From NCBI GenBank assembly GCA_963920765.1, contig OY987243.1:26965419-27029418 (forward strand): a stretch of DNA of 64,000 bases, read 5' to 3'. This document shows, piece after piece, positions 47,905-59,445 of this stretch (its first letter is position 1; every line of letters begins with the position of its first letter). The notes under the pieces were generated by a model. The model saw only the letters and a program-made list of their open reading frames with translations. It ran no database searches and was not told the DNA's origin. This stretch comes from Ulota crispa (lineage: Eukaryota > Streptophyta > Bryopsida > Orthotrichales > Orthotrichaceae). Made by a program: the position numbers and the translations under genes.

Positions 47905-48451
47905 AAAACCCCTGGTTCAATTCTTGCAAATCCAGCTCAAACAATTCAAGCTCGTTTTGAACAACGCGAGATTCCTGCACAGAACATTACCGAGACAGGA
48001 GGAGCGAGTAGTGCATATACCTGTTGCAATAGCTTCGAGAAATTTTACATGAAAAGTACCGAAGGTATGGGATTGTTAGAGCTCCTCCTCAGAAAATTGA
48101 GTTTGGCAGTCAATGGCGTGGAGTTTTTACTCAATCGACTCTGTAACTTACGGTTTTTGCATCGTTTGAAGAGCAATTTTTGCATCGGAATTTCGGGAAA
48201 AATGAAGGGAGAATTACATGAGCCACTCGCTCATCAGCCAGGTTTGGCTTCGTCGGAGCGAGGACACACTGGCAGTCATGCAATCAGAAGGTTGGACGTG
48301 TGGTGCGAGCGCGGTCAAAGCGGCTCCTATATCCGTGGGAACAGTGAACGAGCATTCCCTCGGCCTCATCCAAGCAAAGCACGACGAGGGAGTGTTGCAA
48401 GCGGGGATAGGGTAAGTCAGGGAGCGCATTACCGTGAGTTGAAGTTTCATA
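47905..48451 (-). promoter_or_regulatory. Presumed 5' leader/promoter of the DUF179 gene
   Basis: GC-richer DNA upstream of the start, ending where the MITE at 48452 begins. TTAGGGTTTCG just before Met15 is typical of plant leaders. ORFs on both strands at 48049-48486 have no recognisable domain. Confidence 0.35.
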
Positions 48452-49363
48452 AGGGAAAATTTCATGGATACCCCTGAAGTTTGCAATATTTACATAAGGT
48501 AGGAGGTTCTAATTCGGACAAGGCATTTTTAACTGATCTTATAGGGTCACAAAAATAATGCACAGAGGTTTTTAAATGGGTCATATTTTTTAGTGTTCAG
48601 AAATTGTACTTAAGTATGCATCATTTTAGGAACTTGAGAGAGTAGTCTGTGTTTATTGGTCATAGCTGTGTTCACATTTGTCTTTCATTAAAATATAGAT
48701 ACATGTCATATTAAAACAAATGAAAACTTGTCCTCAATCATGATTTGAGTATTAGAATATGGAATGGTGGTTGCACGCTTTAAGAGCCTTATTGGAATAT
48801 TCTTGGCTTTGTAGTGGTTGCTTTTAGGACTCATGTGCTCCATTTACAAGCCACCTTTGAATCATGAATGCTACCACCTATGATCAAGAATATCTACCTA
48901 TGCACCTTTTGCTTTGATAAATTGTAGTTAATTCATTCTAACTCAGAAAATTTCAATTGAATGGCCACATAGCTGTCTCTTTTTTGGCTTTCTACCCAAG
49001 ACATTTCCATTTTGCCAAGCTGCCACAATTTTTCCACGTAAGCGCACTTTCCCTTAGATGGTCCATTCACAAGCCTCCTTCCTTAGACATCCTTGCTTTT
49101 TTAGAATTTGCACAAATACGCTTGGATCAAAATTTCAGGCATTCATTTTGCTGTGCATGTCATTTCCCGTCTTCCTTTGTGCATACATTGCTTCTTTTTT
49201 GTTTCATTACATTCCCTTCTTCACCATTGGTCATGAAGGAAGTATAAGCACAACAAATAAATGCCTAAAAATTATAGTCCAAGGATATTTGTGCAATTTC
49301 TGAAAAAACAAGAGTATCTATGTAAATATTGCAAACTTCAAGGGTATCCATGAATTTTTTTCA
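48452..49363. mobile_element. Foldback MITE, GGGAAAATTTCATGG family (copy 3), split by another MITE
   Basis: The left fragment 48452-48496 (AGGGAAAATTTCATGGATAC ... GCAATATTTACATA) and the right fragment 49084-49363 (GACATCCTTGCTTTTTTAGA ... AGGGTATCCATGAATTTTTT) rebuild one element when the inserted 48497-49083 unit is removed. Confidence 0.85.
48497..49083. mobile_element. TA-flanked MITE with AGGTAGGAGG ends (copy 2), nested
   Basis: AGGTAGGAGGTTCTAATTCG at the left and CCTCCTTCCT at the right, with TA outside both ends (48495-48496, 49084-49085). The host MITE shows the insertion site ...TTTACA-TA-GACATCC..., which confirms a TA duplication. It is 587 bp. Confidence 0.9.
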
Positions 49364-52300
49364 AATTTCAAAATAGATCTAATTTTGAGTGGGTTTCTTG
49401 AAGGCATAATTCTATATTGCATTGGTATGGTCACAATGATTGGTTTTTTTTGAATGGAAGATTGAAATCTTCAAAATTCCTATGGTTCTTGCAAGAAATT
49501 TGGTGAAACATTATTTCCAAATTTCAATTGTTGTTGGTTTCTTGCACACTTTTATGCGTGGTTTAGGGAGTATTTAGTTTTTACTGCAATTCTTTGCTTT
49601 TTGTGCAATATGGAAGTTGGCTTTAAAGTGCATACTATTTGGATGACACAAGAACAAGTTCTTCATTGTTGAAATTGATTATGTTCAATTTTTGGGTCAA
49701 TACATTATTTTTGAACTACTTTATTTTTATAAAAGTCACACTAGCTTTCTTATGGATAATTGTAACCATCTTGAGGTGTGAAAAATAATTAAATTTTGAC
49801 ATAAAAATATTTTGCATGATACAAATGAGCTATAATGGGATTCCCAATCATGGACATTTACTATTTCTAAAATTGAAATATTGTATGGAAATGTTTTTTT
49901 TATTTTGATGCATTTTGGAAGTATCTAATTAGGGATTTTTGTATTATGATCATTTCCTTACCATGGTTATATGAAGACTAGTTTTTTACTTAACTATGTT
50001 TACCATTTTACTACTAGACAAAGTTATACAATAATCTTGTGATTGATTGCTATATCTAATCAACCTTCCACTTCTGAATTTCACTTATAGGACATTTGCA
50101 AGACCTACTAGAAAAGCCCAATGTAGAACATTTTATACACCATATTAGCTCTTGAGTGAAAATATAGTTCAAAGTTAAACTATATTTTTACTAGCATTCA
50201 GTTATTCTTCTATTGAGATTTGACAATCATAAAGGCAACCACTCCTAATTGCATCACCTCTTCATTTACCAAAATTTAGAATTGGTCCATTTAATCTATA
50301 TCAATTGTCAAAGTGTACTCCACATAACCATCAAAGTTGGCGTTGATGTTTTCATAATTAACTCATAAATTTTGAGTCCTTAAAAGAATGTACATGTTAT
50401 GTTTGAAAATCATTTGGTTTTTTACGTGAATCTCTTAAAATCTATTTTTTTACTAATGGTTGGATCCATCTAGCACATTAACTCAAATCAGAAAGATGCT
50501 GAGCTTGTTCAAAACTCAAATTTTGTTTTAAAATATTTCGTTCGACAATCTTAGAAAAAAATTAGCATGATCTACATATTTGATAGATTATGGATGGCGC
50601 TAATTGGAAATGTAATAGTCAAATTTATACTAACAACCATATAGAACATCAAGAATGGTGTTCTTCCTTAGTTCTTCCAAAGCATATATATGCTTAATGA
50701 CATTTCTGTTGTAAATAAGCAACTTTTTCACAAATGTAAACAAAAACTAAAATCATCTTCATAGTTTCATCTTTGAATCTAACTTTTGACTAGCTTTAAC
50801 TACATTGTATTTAATGAGAGATTGGCACCATTCTTCAAGTTCCAATAGAACAAATCCTAGTTCAACGTTAGTTCTCAACTTTATTGAATTGTAATGGGCA
50901 ATAATATATATTGAGAAATGGCCTAAATATTTTATATAACTACTTTGTTGGAATTTGGATTTTCATTTTCACTACACTTATTTCTTGCTATCATATTGGC
51001 ATTTCTAAATTTACTAGGATGGAGAATAGTGTGAATATTATACAATTCCTACTTTTCAAGTTCTCAACCAATCAAGTTTTGGGAATTTATTGGGCCTTGA
51101 GTATTGTATAGAATTATACAGCAAGTCTCAACTTTCAACCTCGCAACTGAGAATGCAGTGAGAATTATAGCATAAAGTGAGACTTGGGACATAGTGTGAC
51201 CAACACCTAATTATTGTATTATCAAGGTAAACATACAAATTCAAAGATTATCATAATCATTGTTTGAGAGTGATCAAATTAGTACAAAACTAGGGCAAAT
51301 TAAGTTCCATGTTGCATCAAAATTGGTTTTATTTTGGAAACTCACTTTCTCAAAACTTTAGTATCTTTGCTCGTTGCCATAAGCTTAAACTTGCTAGAAC
51401 ACCATTTTCTATTATTTTGTAGCGTATTTTGATGCACAACTTAGTAACTTCTTTATCATTTCTACAATTCTTCAATTCCAATGCAACATTGAAATTGGCC
51501 ACTAGACATGAAGAAGGAAATATATAAGAGCATCGGCACCCTTGAGCACAAAGGATTTGCCTTGCAATACTTGGATGATAAGTACTTTGAGCCCCTCATA
51601 ATCTTCTCTTGACACTCAAATCAAGAGTGTCAAGCAATAACCCTTAAAATCATTATTTATCTCAAATTTAGTGAGTTTTATTGTATCTTCCACTTGATTG
51701 ATCAATTGACTATTTTTGAGGCACATTTGAAGAGTAAGGGCCACTTTACACAATGAATCAAGGCCATGAAAACCTGGGGCCATTTTAACCAAAATTACAA
51801 CTCAAATATTATCAAAAACAGCCCCAAGCGCTCATTATAATATGAGTAAACTATAAGGGAACATTGTCAATTTGGAGATTTTTGTCAATTTAACCTTGTC
51901 AATTTGGACATTTTTTAATCAATTAAACATATTTAGTCAATTTGGAAGTGTTAGTTTGAACACTATTTTCTTGTAGTAATAACAATGGCTAATTCTTGTG
52001 TGTAAAGGCTTTGAGGCCAAAAATTTGAGGCCTTGAGAGCAAAATTTAAAAGTTACAAAAGAAAAAGGATTAAAAAGAAGACCAAGGAAAGCCATTGATA
52101 TTTTTACTCCATCTTACAGTGTTGAGTATCTCAAAATTGTTTTCTTTATTCAAATAATTATATTTTAATAAAATTTGACAATGGTCTTGGGGGCAAGAAT
52201 TGACTTCACATTTTTGGAAGACTCAATTTCTGAAGTTAGGACCGTACTAGATCTTGTCTCAACGTGTTTTGAAAAATTGACCTTGACTCTTATTCTAAAA

Positions 52301-52488
52301 GCTTTGAGGTCGTTTTCAAAACACTAAGCAATCAAATACCAACATTAGGAATGTCAAAGGTTGGAAACCAGTCATGACTTGTAATGTAAAGCAGCCTTAA
52401 GAGTGGGAGAACAAGAATTTTGAAGGCTCTTCTTCAAAAATAACTCCTAACAAGTCAAAAATTGTGTGTAATGGTGCAGATGCACTAA
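49364..52488. other. Large AT-rich intergenic stretch, no gene
   Basis: 3.1 kb with no ORF above 66 codons. 51530 onward (TAAGAGCATCGGCACCCTTG) looks like the left end of a TAA-flanked PIF-like element, and 51740-52340 is an inverted, diverged relative of 21600-21965 and 63400-63745. Nothing could be bounded firmly. Confidence 0.45.
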
Positions 52489-52980
52489 GGGCATCTGCAT
52501 AGCAATTGGCAAGCAAGTCTTATAAATTATGTCTAATCTTTTAATAAATTGAATTATAACATAAAAATTTATGATAAAAAGGGCATTTAATTTTTTTATT
52601 ATGAAAACTTCACAAAATTTGGGCTTGAGCATTGATTAATTTAGAAACCCCATTAGATGTTACTTCCAAAAAACTAGAGGCCTCTCCAAATCAAGTCCAA
52701 ACAAAGAAAATTCAACCAAATGGACAGCAAGTGTAGCACCTCTTTGGCTAAATCTCTTTACTTGGGCTTGATTTGGAGAGGCCTTTAAATTTTTTGGAAG
52801 TTAATCAATGTTTGTCGGGGCATATCTATATCACCTAACATTCAAACCCAAATTTGTGAAGTTTTCACAATAGAAAAATTAACATCCTTTTTATCATAAA
52901 TTTTATGTTATAACTTATTGTCTATTGAAAGATTAGACATAATATATCAAGATTGCTTGCCGGGTGCATTGCGGATGCCC
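52489..52980. mobile_element. PIF/Harbinger-like MITE, GGGCATC ends, TAA duplication
   Basis: It starts GGGCATCTGCATAGCAATTG and ends TGCATTGCGGATGCCC. The inverted repeat extends to ATTATGTCTAATCTTT (over 50 bp, imperfect). TAA flanks both sides (52486-52488, 52981-52983). A 3-bp TAA duplication is the PIF/Harbinger (Tourist) signature. The interior repeats CTTGATTTGGAGAGGCC in both orientations. Confidence 0.9.
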
Positions 52981-52983
52981 TAA

Positions 52984-53295
52984 GAGCATCTTCACTGGTG
53001 CCTCAAACACGCTCAAAGTGGATGAAAGGTGTTGCAGGCCCTATCAAAACCCTCTCAAGACACTGTTTCCTACCGTTTCTAACTTGTGTCTAGCAAGGAC
53101 TCTTCAAAACACTATTCATCAACATTCATTCTAAGTTTAATGAACTGTATCCTCTACTTTCCTTTACAAGTGGTCAAATGATTATTTATGGGGCATATTG
53201 GTGTGCAAGGCCACCTTTTTGAAAAGTATGTGTTACAAACCCCCACGATCCACAATTGAAATCCTCCAAACACTCAAGTAAACCAATAATCTATA

Positions 53296-53335
<40 letters not shown>

Positions 53336-54251
53336 ATAACTAGAAAGACAACAAGGAGCTCAACCACCCGACCATAGAGAGAGACTAATTCCCCAAAAGA
53401 ATTTGTCTCCTCACCCTCCAAGCCCCATCTTATACTGTCAATCTTTTCTATAAAAATAGAATTGCTTTAACTATTTTTATCTTTATATCTTTAACACTCA
53501 TCCTTAACTAATTGTTAAGGTAAAAGTCTTAGTTACATTTAGAAGTATTCTAAATGTAACTCATATCCAATCTCATCTTTTACTTGGAGTTGTCTAACTC
53601 CAAGTTCCACTCCTTGTCTTGTCATCAAGTGTACATCCATGCCTTTGTCCTCAAGTTGTACATCCCGTATACTTGTCCTCAAAGATGCATCTTGTACACT
53701 TGTCCTGAAGTTGTAGTACCCTTGTCATGCAATTGGAGTTGGCTAACTCCAATGCACAAATCCATCAACCGCAAATGTTTGCCTGCAAGGCTATTCTCCT
53801 GGTTCACTAATTCACCTTTCATTGTGCATTAGTTCATTCATTAATCATTCATCCATCCTGATAAAGGTCATGATAGTATGGATGGAGATCAAGGAGCTTG
53901 AGGGCAAGGTTTCTTTTTTGACTAAATTTGCCTAATCTTACCTCAAATGGTCATTGGCTACTGCAACACTAAAAAAATATGGTGAAAAAATCAATGAAAG
54001 TACTAAATCCTTCTCCAAGCCAACACCAAAGTTGCCAAAATTTGGATGAAGCTTACTAATACTGGTATAATTTGTGGATGAATGTTCACATTTCAATAAT
54101 TCTATCCAATTCTGTTCATTTTTTCCTTACTCGCTTGCATTGTTGAGTGCGGGTCGCTCTACCTTTGTAAAATGAAAAACATAAACCCTACTTGAGGGCC
54201 TTCCAAAACAGATGGAAAACTTTGAAAGAGCCAGGGCTGGTGGAGATGCTC
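52984..54251. mobile_element. PIF/Harbinger-like element, GAGCATC ends, TAA-flanked, abutting its neighbours
   Basis: It starts GAGCATCTTCACTGGTGCCT and ends AGGGCTGGTGGAGATGCTC. TAA at 52981-52983 is shared with the previous element and TAA at 54252-54254 with the next. It is 1268 bp and includes a (TA)n tract at 53295-53336 and CTTGTCCTCAAG-type short repeats at 53615-53720. No transposase ORF. Confidence 0.75.
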
Positions 54252-54254
54252 TAA

Positions 54255-54866
54255 GGGCCTCTCCACAAGTGGCTCAAACACACTCAAAGTGGATAAAAAG
54301 TGTTGAGGTCCCTCTGAAAACCCTCTCAAGACACTTTGTCCTACCGTGTCTAGAAAGGGCCCTTCAAGCCACTATTCATTCACTATTCACCCTAAGTTTA
54401 GTGAGTTTTATCCTCTACTTTCCTTAATAAGTGGTCAACTGCTTATTTATGAGGCATGTTGGAGTGTAAGGCCACCTTTTTGAAAAGCATGGGTGGACAT
54501 GGTTTAATTTTTGTTTTTGTTAGGGTAGAGCAACGCGACCCACATCCTAGAATGCAAGCAGGTAAGAAATTTTTTGCTGAAATTGAAATAGATGAATGAT
54601 CAACAAATGTTCACCCAAAAAATTACCTAATATAAGCTACTTTCATCCAAAATATGGCGAACCGTTTCAACTCTTGTAGGGAAGTGACGATTTTATCCAA
54701 AATTTCCCTAGAATTTCTTAGTGTACTTATCGCCATCTCACTTTTGAGGTGAGATTTAGGCAAAATTTTGCCAGGAAATTAAACGCTGGTGTGGAGATCA
54801 AGGAGCTTGAGATCTTTTCAAAACAGATGGAAAATTTTGGAAGAACCCTGACCGATGGAGATGCTC
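54255..54866. mobile_element. PIF/Harbinger-like element, TAA-flanked, third in a head-to-tail row, in the PSBX upstream region
   Basis: It starts GGGCCTCTCCACAAGTGGCT and ends AACCCTGACCGATGGAGATGCTC-type sequence, flanked by TAA (54252-54254, 54867-54869). Internal CAAACACACTCAAAGTGGAT and TAGTGAGTTTTATCCTCTAC match 52984 onward and 62946-63259. Its right end is about 530 bp from the PSBX start codon. Confidence 0.8.
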
Positions 54867-54869
54867 TAA

Positions 54870-55393
54870 CGGAACAACGTTATTCCAGCAACCCTCACGG
54901 CAAAGGGCCCCACGGGAACGGGCTCCGCAACCACCAGCGTCGAGGATAACGTCCGACGCTCCTCCACTGGCGGACTCCTCTACGGAGCGCACTCGTGTTC
55001 GGCAATCGGCCAATGGCCAATGCGCGTGGCCTGCACCGGATATCACGACACTGGCGCCTTCAATCGGACGACCACGGCTTTTTTCCGTCGGAAGGGACGA
55101 GAAAACGCACCGCGAGCCGCTCCTTTTCCGTCCGGAGGGACGAGAAACGGCACCGCGAGCCGCTCCTTTTGATCCTCCCATCCATCGCCGGGTTAGCTGG
55201 TCCGTCGATTTATTGTGCCAATTTTGTTCCATTAGTTTTTCGGATTTTCGTGTGGATATGGCGTGTGTTCTTGCGCCAGAATAAGTTAGTGCTCTTCGTT
55301 GTGCCCGAGGGTTATTGTATCTGAACACACTCTCGGACGATTGCTCTTCCTCGCCATCGTCGTAGATCATTATAAACTTGAAAGGATTAAGCT
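54870..55393 (+). promoter_or_regulatory. PSBX promoter and 5' leader
   Basis: GC-rich DNA between the last transposon and the PSBX ATG. It contains an imperfect tandem duplication at 55080-55170 (TTTTCCGTC(G/C)G(A/G)(A/G)GGGACGAGAAA followed by CACCGCGAGCCGCTCCTTTT, twice, about 48-bp period). TTATAAA-like AT sequence lies near 55370. A 190-codon minus-strand ORF here is a compositional by-product. Confidence 0.5.
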
Positions 55394-56459
55394 ATGGCGT
55401 GTGCAGCTATGACCTCCACCACTGCTGTGGCCGCTTTGGCCCCCCGCGGACTCGCCGCTAAGGCGCCCGCAATCAAAGGACTTGCTCTCGCCGCGCCTTT
55501 GTCCAAGAAGCAGGTCTCTCTCGCCGTCTCCAACGGTAGCCGCGTCTCCATGAGGTAACTATCTCCTCTTTTCTCCTGCTAATTTAATCCGAGAGACGAT
55601 GAGCCTGATGAGGTATTCATAATGTGCACGGTTAATATTGGAGTCTCAAAATCGCTGTGGCTATATCAATTTTAAACAACGAAATGTGCGTTAGGACTTG
55701 CCAGTTTCGGAGTATTTTGGAACAACGAAATGTGTGTAGGACTTGCCAGTTTCAGAGTATGAGTGGTAAGCGCTTGATTCGTACTTAGAATTAACTAAAA
55801 TACAATCCACGAGGCGATGCTTTATAGTATCTAATCCATCGGACATCGATCATGTTGTAGTTTAAAAGGTTGGATGATTAGGAGAGTAATCTTTGTCGCA
55901 GCCACTTGCATAGGAATCTTTGTTAAGGTTGCCTCTGGATGTCTGCCTTTCTTGTGGCTATGGTAAAGATTATTATTATGGCGAAGATCTTGATCTTAAT
56001 TGACATTTTGTTATTTGCTCTTGGAGTTCTCTCTCGCGACTTTGCGATCCTCTCTAGTTTTTGAGTTCTCTATGTGCATGCGTGACTTTCGGATGGCTAT
56101 GGCTATGCATAGTGATTAATCTTGATCTTAATTTGGTGCTTATTCGTTTCAGGAGTTCTCTCTCACGAGCTGGCATGTTTTTGAAGCTTTTGAATTTTGC
56201 TGTTGCAGTTGATGTGTCTCTAAAATTAGTGTTGTGGCTTTCTGTCAGCGCTGCTAAGGAACACAATGTTGCTGGACTCACTGGCCTGGCCCTCATTGCC
56301 GCTACTATCGTGCCTGAGATCGCAGAAGCAGCGCAACCGGGCGTGTCCGACTCGCTCCGCAACCTGCTCCTGAGCGTCGTCGCCGGAGGAGTGGTGGTGG
56401 TCGTCTTGGGCGTGGCTGTGGCCGGAGTGTCCACCTTCGACCCCGTCTCCAGGCGGTGA
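55394..56459 (+). CDS. PSBX: Photosystem II protein PsbX, nuclear-encoded precursor, two exons, 123 aa
   Basis: PsbX is a single-span subunit of the photosystem II core that lies near cytochrome b559 in the thylakoid membrane. Exons are 55394-55554 and 56249-56459; the donor ATGAG|GTAACT and acceptor CTGTCAG|CGCTG give a 694-bp intron at the end of the stromal transit peptide. Residues 1-54 (MACAAMTSTTAV...) are Ala/Ser/Lys-rich with no acidic residues, a chloroplast transit peptide. Residues 61-81 (hydrophobic, then PEIAEA) are the second, thylakoid-targeting part with an AEA cleavage site. The mature protein is about residues 82-123: PGVSDSLRNLLLSVVAGG, one membrane span, then the family ending FDPVSRR. 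Plant PsbX is known to have such a bipartite presequence. The gene appears intact. GC-rich coding sequence contrasts with the AT-rich repeats around it. Confidence 0.96.
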
Positions 56460-57532
56460 AGCATCACTCCCCGTCAAGACATGATTAGAGTAAAATTGTT
56501 CTCAGTTTCTGAAGCATAGTAATCTGTATAGTGCTTTCCATTGGAATCATCTTAAAGTGTTCGTTGTATGATCATCGCTCGGTGCTAGTTGTCGTTGCAA
56601 GCTTTTCTCGATTGACCTTGCAGATGATGTTTGCTAGTGGTTGCAATATCCGTACCTTTCGTATTGGCAACCCTGGCATGTGATTTTTAGTCTCCTGAGG
56701 TGTCCAATTTGTCATTGCGGTGGTGTGATCAACCGTGAGCTGCACTTTTCAGTGTGTATTTATCTATTTGCTATTCTTGTTGTCTTGTATTCACTTAGCA
56801 CCTTTATATATATTTGTTTACTGTAAATGTGGATCTCTCTAATGCTCTACGGAATCTCAGGACCTAATTCACTTCAAGAAAAGGTTTGTCTATTATTTGA
56901 TTTTATGATAACGTCTTGGTTTCAATGATCACGTTAGGGGAAGTGGTCTAATCTCATACATAAAGGAATTCTGGTTTCTGCCTCCAGGGCCTGCTGAAAC
57001 GTCTAATTATCAATGTCTCTTTCGACTTCTAATTTACACCAGGCTCGTCGTCTGTGCAAGTGCTCACGTGAATCGCTGATTGTAAGTACCTAGTTAGGGT
57101 ATGAAAAATTGATGCGGTGTTTTGAGAGCAGAAAGTTTTGCAGTAGTAGAGTGTGTTTCTTAGCAACGACACAGCAGTCCTTGTTCTTCAGCAGCAGGTT
57201 TCAAGCTGATGTCAAGACCAGCACTCTCTATCATGTAAACATGTGCTATGAACTGCGACATGCAGATTCGTGGCAGCCTCTGGGAAATGAAGTAAGGTTT
57301 GAGGTTGGCTATTCATATGTTTTTCCATGCTTAACGTGATGGGTATCAGCATTGGTATCGTACCACCCTTAGCCTAAGAAGTTCTTGGAGATAACATCCC
57401 TTCTGGTAACTGAGAAACTGTTTTGCAACACATTAGTTTCCTTCATCCCCTGCAGAAATGGCCAATACAAAATCCTAACCAGTTTCGTGAACAATGTGAC
57501 AATGCATTTTATCAAAGATCGTTAAGGTAAGG
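56460..57532. other. Downstream region of PSBX, including its 3' UTR
   Basis: No recognisable gene. The 3' UTR presumably covers the first 150-400 bases; no polyadenylation site is claimed. ORFs of 61 and 76 codons (56641-56826, 57109-57339) carry no known motif. Confidence 0.4.
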
Positions 57533-57720
57533 TAAGCATACCCATTCCCGACCATTGAACGTAATGCCGCTCAAATGTGCACAAAGCATACATTTTAATT
57601 CTCAAATATAGGCACGTACAAGACATTGTGCCTAGGTTTGAAAATTCAAAGAAAATTCAAAGGTATGCCTTGTGCACATTTGAGTGGCATTAGGTTCAAT
57701 GGTCGGGAATGGATATGCTA
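57533..57720. mobile_element. Hairpin MITE (GCATACCCATTCCCGACC arms)
   Basis: The left arm GCATACCCATTCCCGACCAT, then TGAACGTAATGCCGCTCAAA, TGTGCAC, is mirrored by GTGCACATTTGAGTGGCATT, then AGGTTCAATGGTCGGGAATG, GATATGC. The loop is ~60 bp. The ends resemble those at 37030-37460. It is about 190 bp with no coding capacity. Confidence 0.85.
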
Positions 57721-57997
57721 CTTTAGGCAGTGAGGAAAGTTATGGTAAGTTGAATTCTCTCATACTGCAATGATATGTTTTTAAAAGAGTAATTTTATCA
57801 GCATATCAACAATTAGATGTCAATTTACTTCACAATACTAAATATGACATTTTCGTTAGAAAACTAGTTATAACTTGTTACATCTTACCTCTCCTTATTG
57901 CATGCTTCTATAATTATCGGACATAAAGATTTCAATGTTATTGGTTCTCATTATATTTCTATTAAATTGTGACTGCCTCATAAGCTTATAACTCTAT

Positions 57998-58237
57998 ATT
58001 CATTAAATTGGGAAAATGATGGGTACCATTTTGTACCTCACCTTAATCTAAAATAATCATCTTAAATCAGATTTGAAGGTATTAGATGCAATTTGAGCCA
58101 CTAAGATTTTTTCCCTCATAAATTCCGCCTCTTAAGTGAAGGCACATGTACCAAAAAAATGCTAGAGCTTGGATTAAGGTGACCACCTTAATCCTTCAAA
58201 AGTCCTACTTTGTAAGCTTTTTCCCAATTTAACGAAT
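57998..58237. mobile_element. MITE with ATTCATTAAATTGGGAAAA ends (copy 3)
   Basis: It starts ATTCATTAAATTGGGAAAAT and ends TTTTTCCCAATTTAACGAAT. It shares the phrase GTGAAGGCACATGTACCAAA-type text and the general layout with 40901-41141 (there ACACGTGCCCTCACTTGAGA in the other direction). Confidence 0.8.
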
Positions 58238-59133
58238 ATGGCGTTTTATGTGCTACTGAAGCTGCTCCCAAGGAGTAAGATATTGAGAGCCAACGGTAGT
58301 TGTTGCTGTTGCTGCCGTTGATTCTTTCGAGCACAAGACGAGGCTACATGAAATGCCTTTGTCTCCACCCTTCGACCCCTTCCTAACTTCCCTTCTTGTT
58401 AAATCCTTTCATACCCCTCCGGGTGTAATTACGTGATTTTCCAATTAGTTCACAGAATACTTTTGAATCCTAAACTGTCAACTTGGATACTAGTACCATA
58501 TTCTAAAAGCAACATTTCCTTGGCTTGGACAAATTGCAAAAAAGCTTCTACTGCTGTCGTTGCAAGAATATTAGCTTTGAGATTCTGTGTTAACATTTGA
58601 AAAAGTCGATAGAGGAACCTCCTGAACTAACAAGCGCAATATAAACAAAGTTTCTAAGTGTAGTTGCTTGGTTCCAGCTTGACTACTAGAAGTTAGGAAT
58701 CACAATTGTGCACAAGGGGAAATTGTTCAAAATGACAAAAATATGTTTAAATCAACATGACTAAATTTACAGAAATTATTCAATTTGACAATCTTTTTGT
58801 CATTTTAAACACATTTAGTCAATTTGGACTTGTCAATTAGGACACAATTTCTTGTTGTGATTTGTCTCAGCGGACCATCTCATCAAACTGGGAAAGCAGG
58901 TGCAACGTGATGCACATTACAAAAATATTCATGGATCCTTTAATCGACAGCAACCCAAGTTCACCATCAGTTTCTTAAACCACACTACTACATCATGATA
59001 GGAATTTCAAATCTTGGGGAGAACAAAAACTTCCCAAAGCCTTTTTGCAGGAGGAAACAATAGTATTCTCTTGCAAACTCCCAGTCTTGTAAGGTGTAGA
59101 AAAGTGCAAACATGGGTTCTTTTGCATAAAAAA
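58238..59133. other. Intergenic DNA, nothing recognised
   Basis: No gene-like ORF. 58730-58855 contains several inverted AAATTGACTAA / TAGTCAATTT motifs, also seen at 51860-51960, suggesting a small degenerate hairpin element. Confidence 0.45.
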
Positions 59134-59445
59134 AAGGAAATTTTTATGGATGCCATTGAAGTTTGTCATATTTGTTTAAATACCCTTGGTTTTTCAGAAA
59201 TTGCACAGATACCCTTGGACCATAGTTTGTTATATTGTGCATGCTACTTCTTTCTCCCTTGTGCACACATTACTTCTTTTCTGATTTATTGCACTCCTTA
59301 CTTTAACATTAGTCATGAAGAAAATTGCGTGCACAATACCTGAAAATTATAGTCCATGGTCCAAGGATATTTGTGCAATTTTTGAAGAACCGGAGGTATC
59401 TATACAAATATGACAAACTTCAGGGGTATCTATAAAATTTTCCCT
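59134..59445. mobile_element. Foldback MITE, GGGAAAATTTCATGG family (copy 4)
   Basis: It starts AAGGAAATTTTTATGGATGC and ends GGGTATCTATAAAATTTTCCCT. The interior has TTCAGAAATTGCACAGATAC and a central TTGTGCACACATTACTTC hairpin. It is more diverged than copies 2 and 5. Confidence 0.8.

Noticed and set aside
54798..55370. 190-codon minus-strand ORF upstream of PSBX
   Set aside because: It covers a transposon end and the GC-rich PSBX leader, and encodes low-complexity Arg/Ser/Gly-rich sequence with no family similarity that I recognise.
56061..56459. 132-codon ORF read as one exon
   Set aside because: Its first 63 codons are intron. Only the part after the acceptor at 56248 is PSBX coding sequence.
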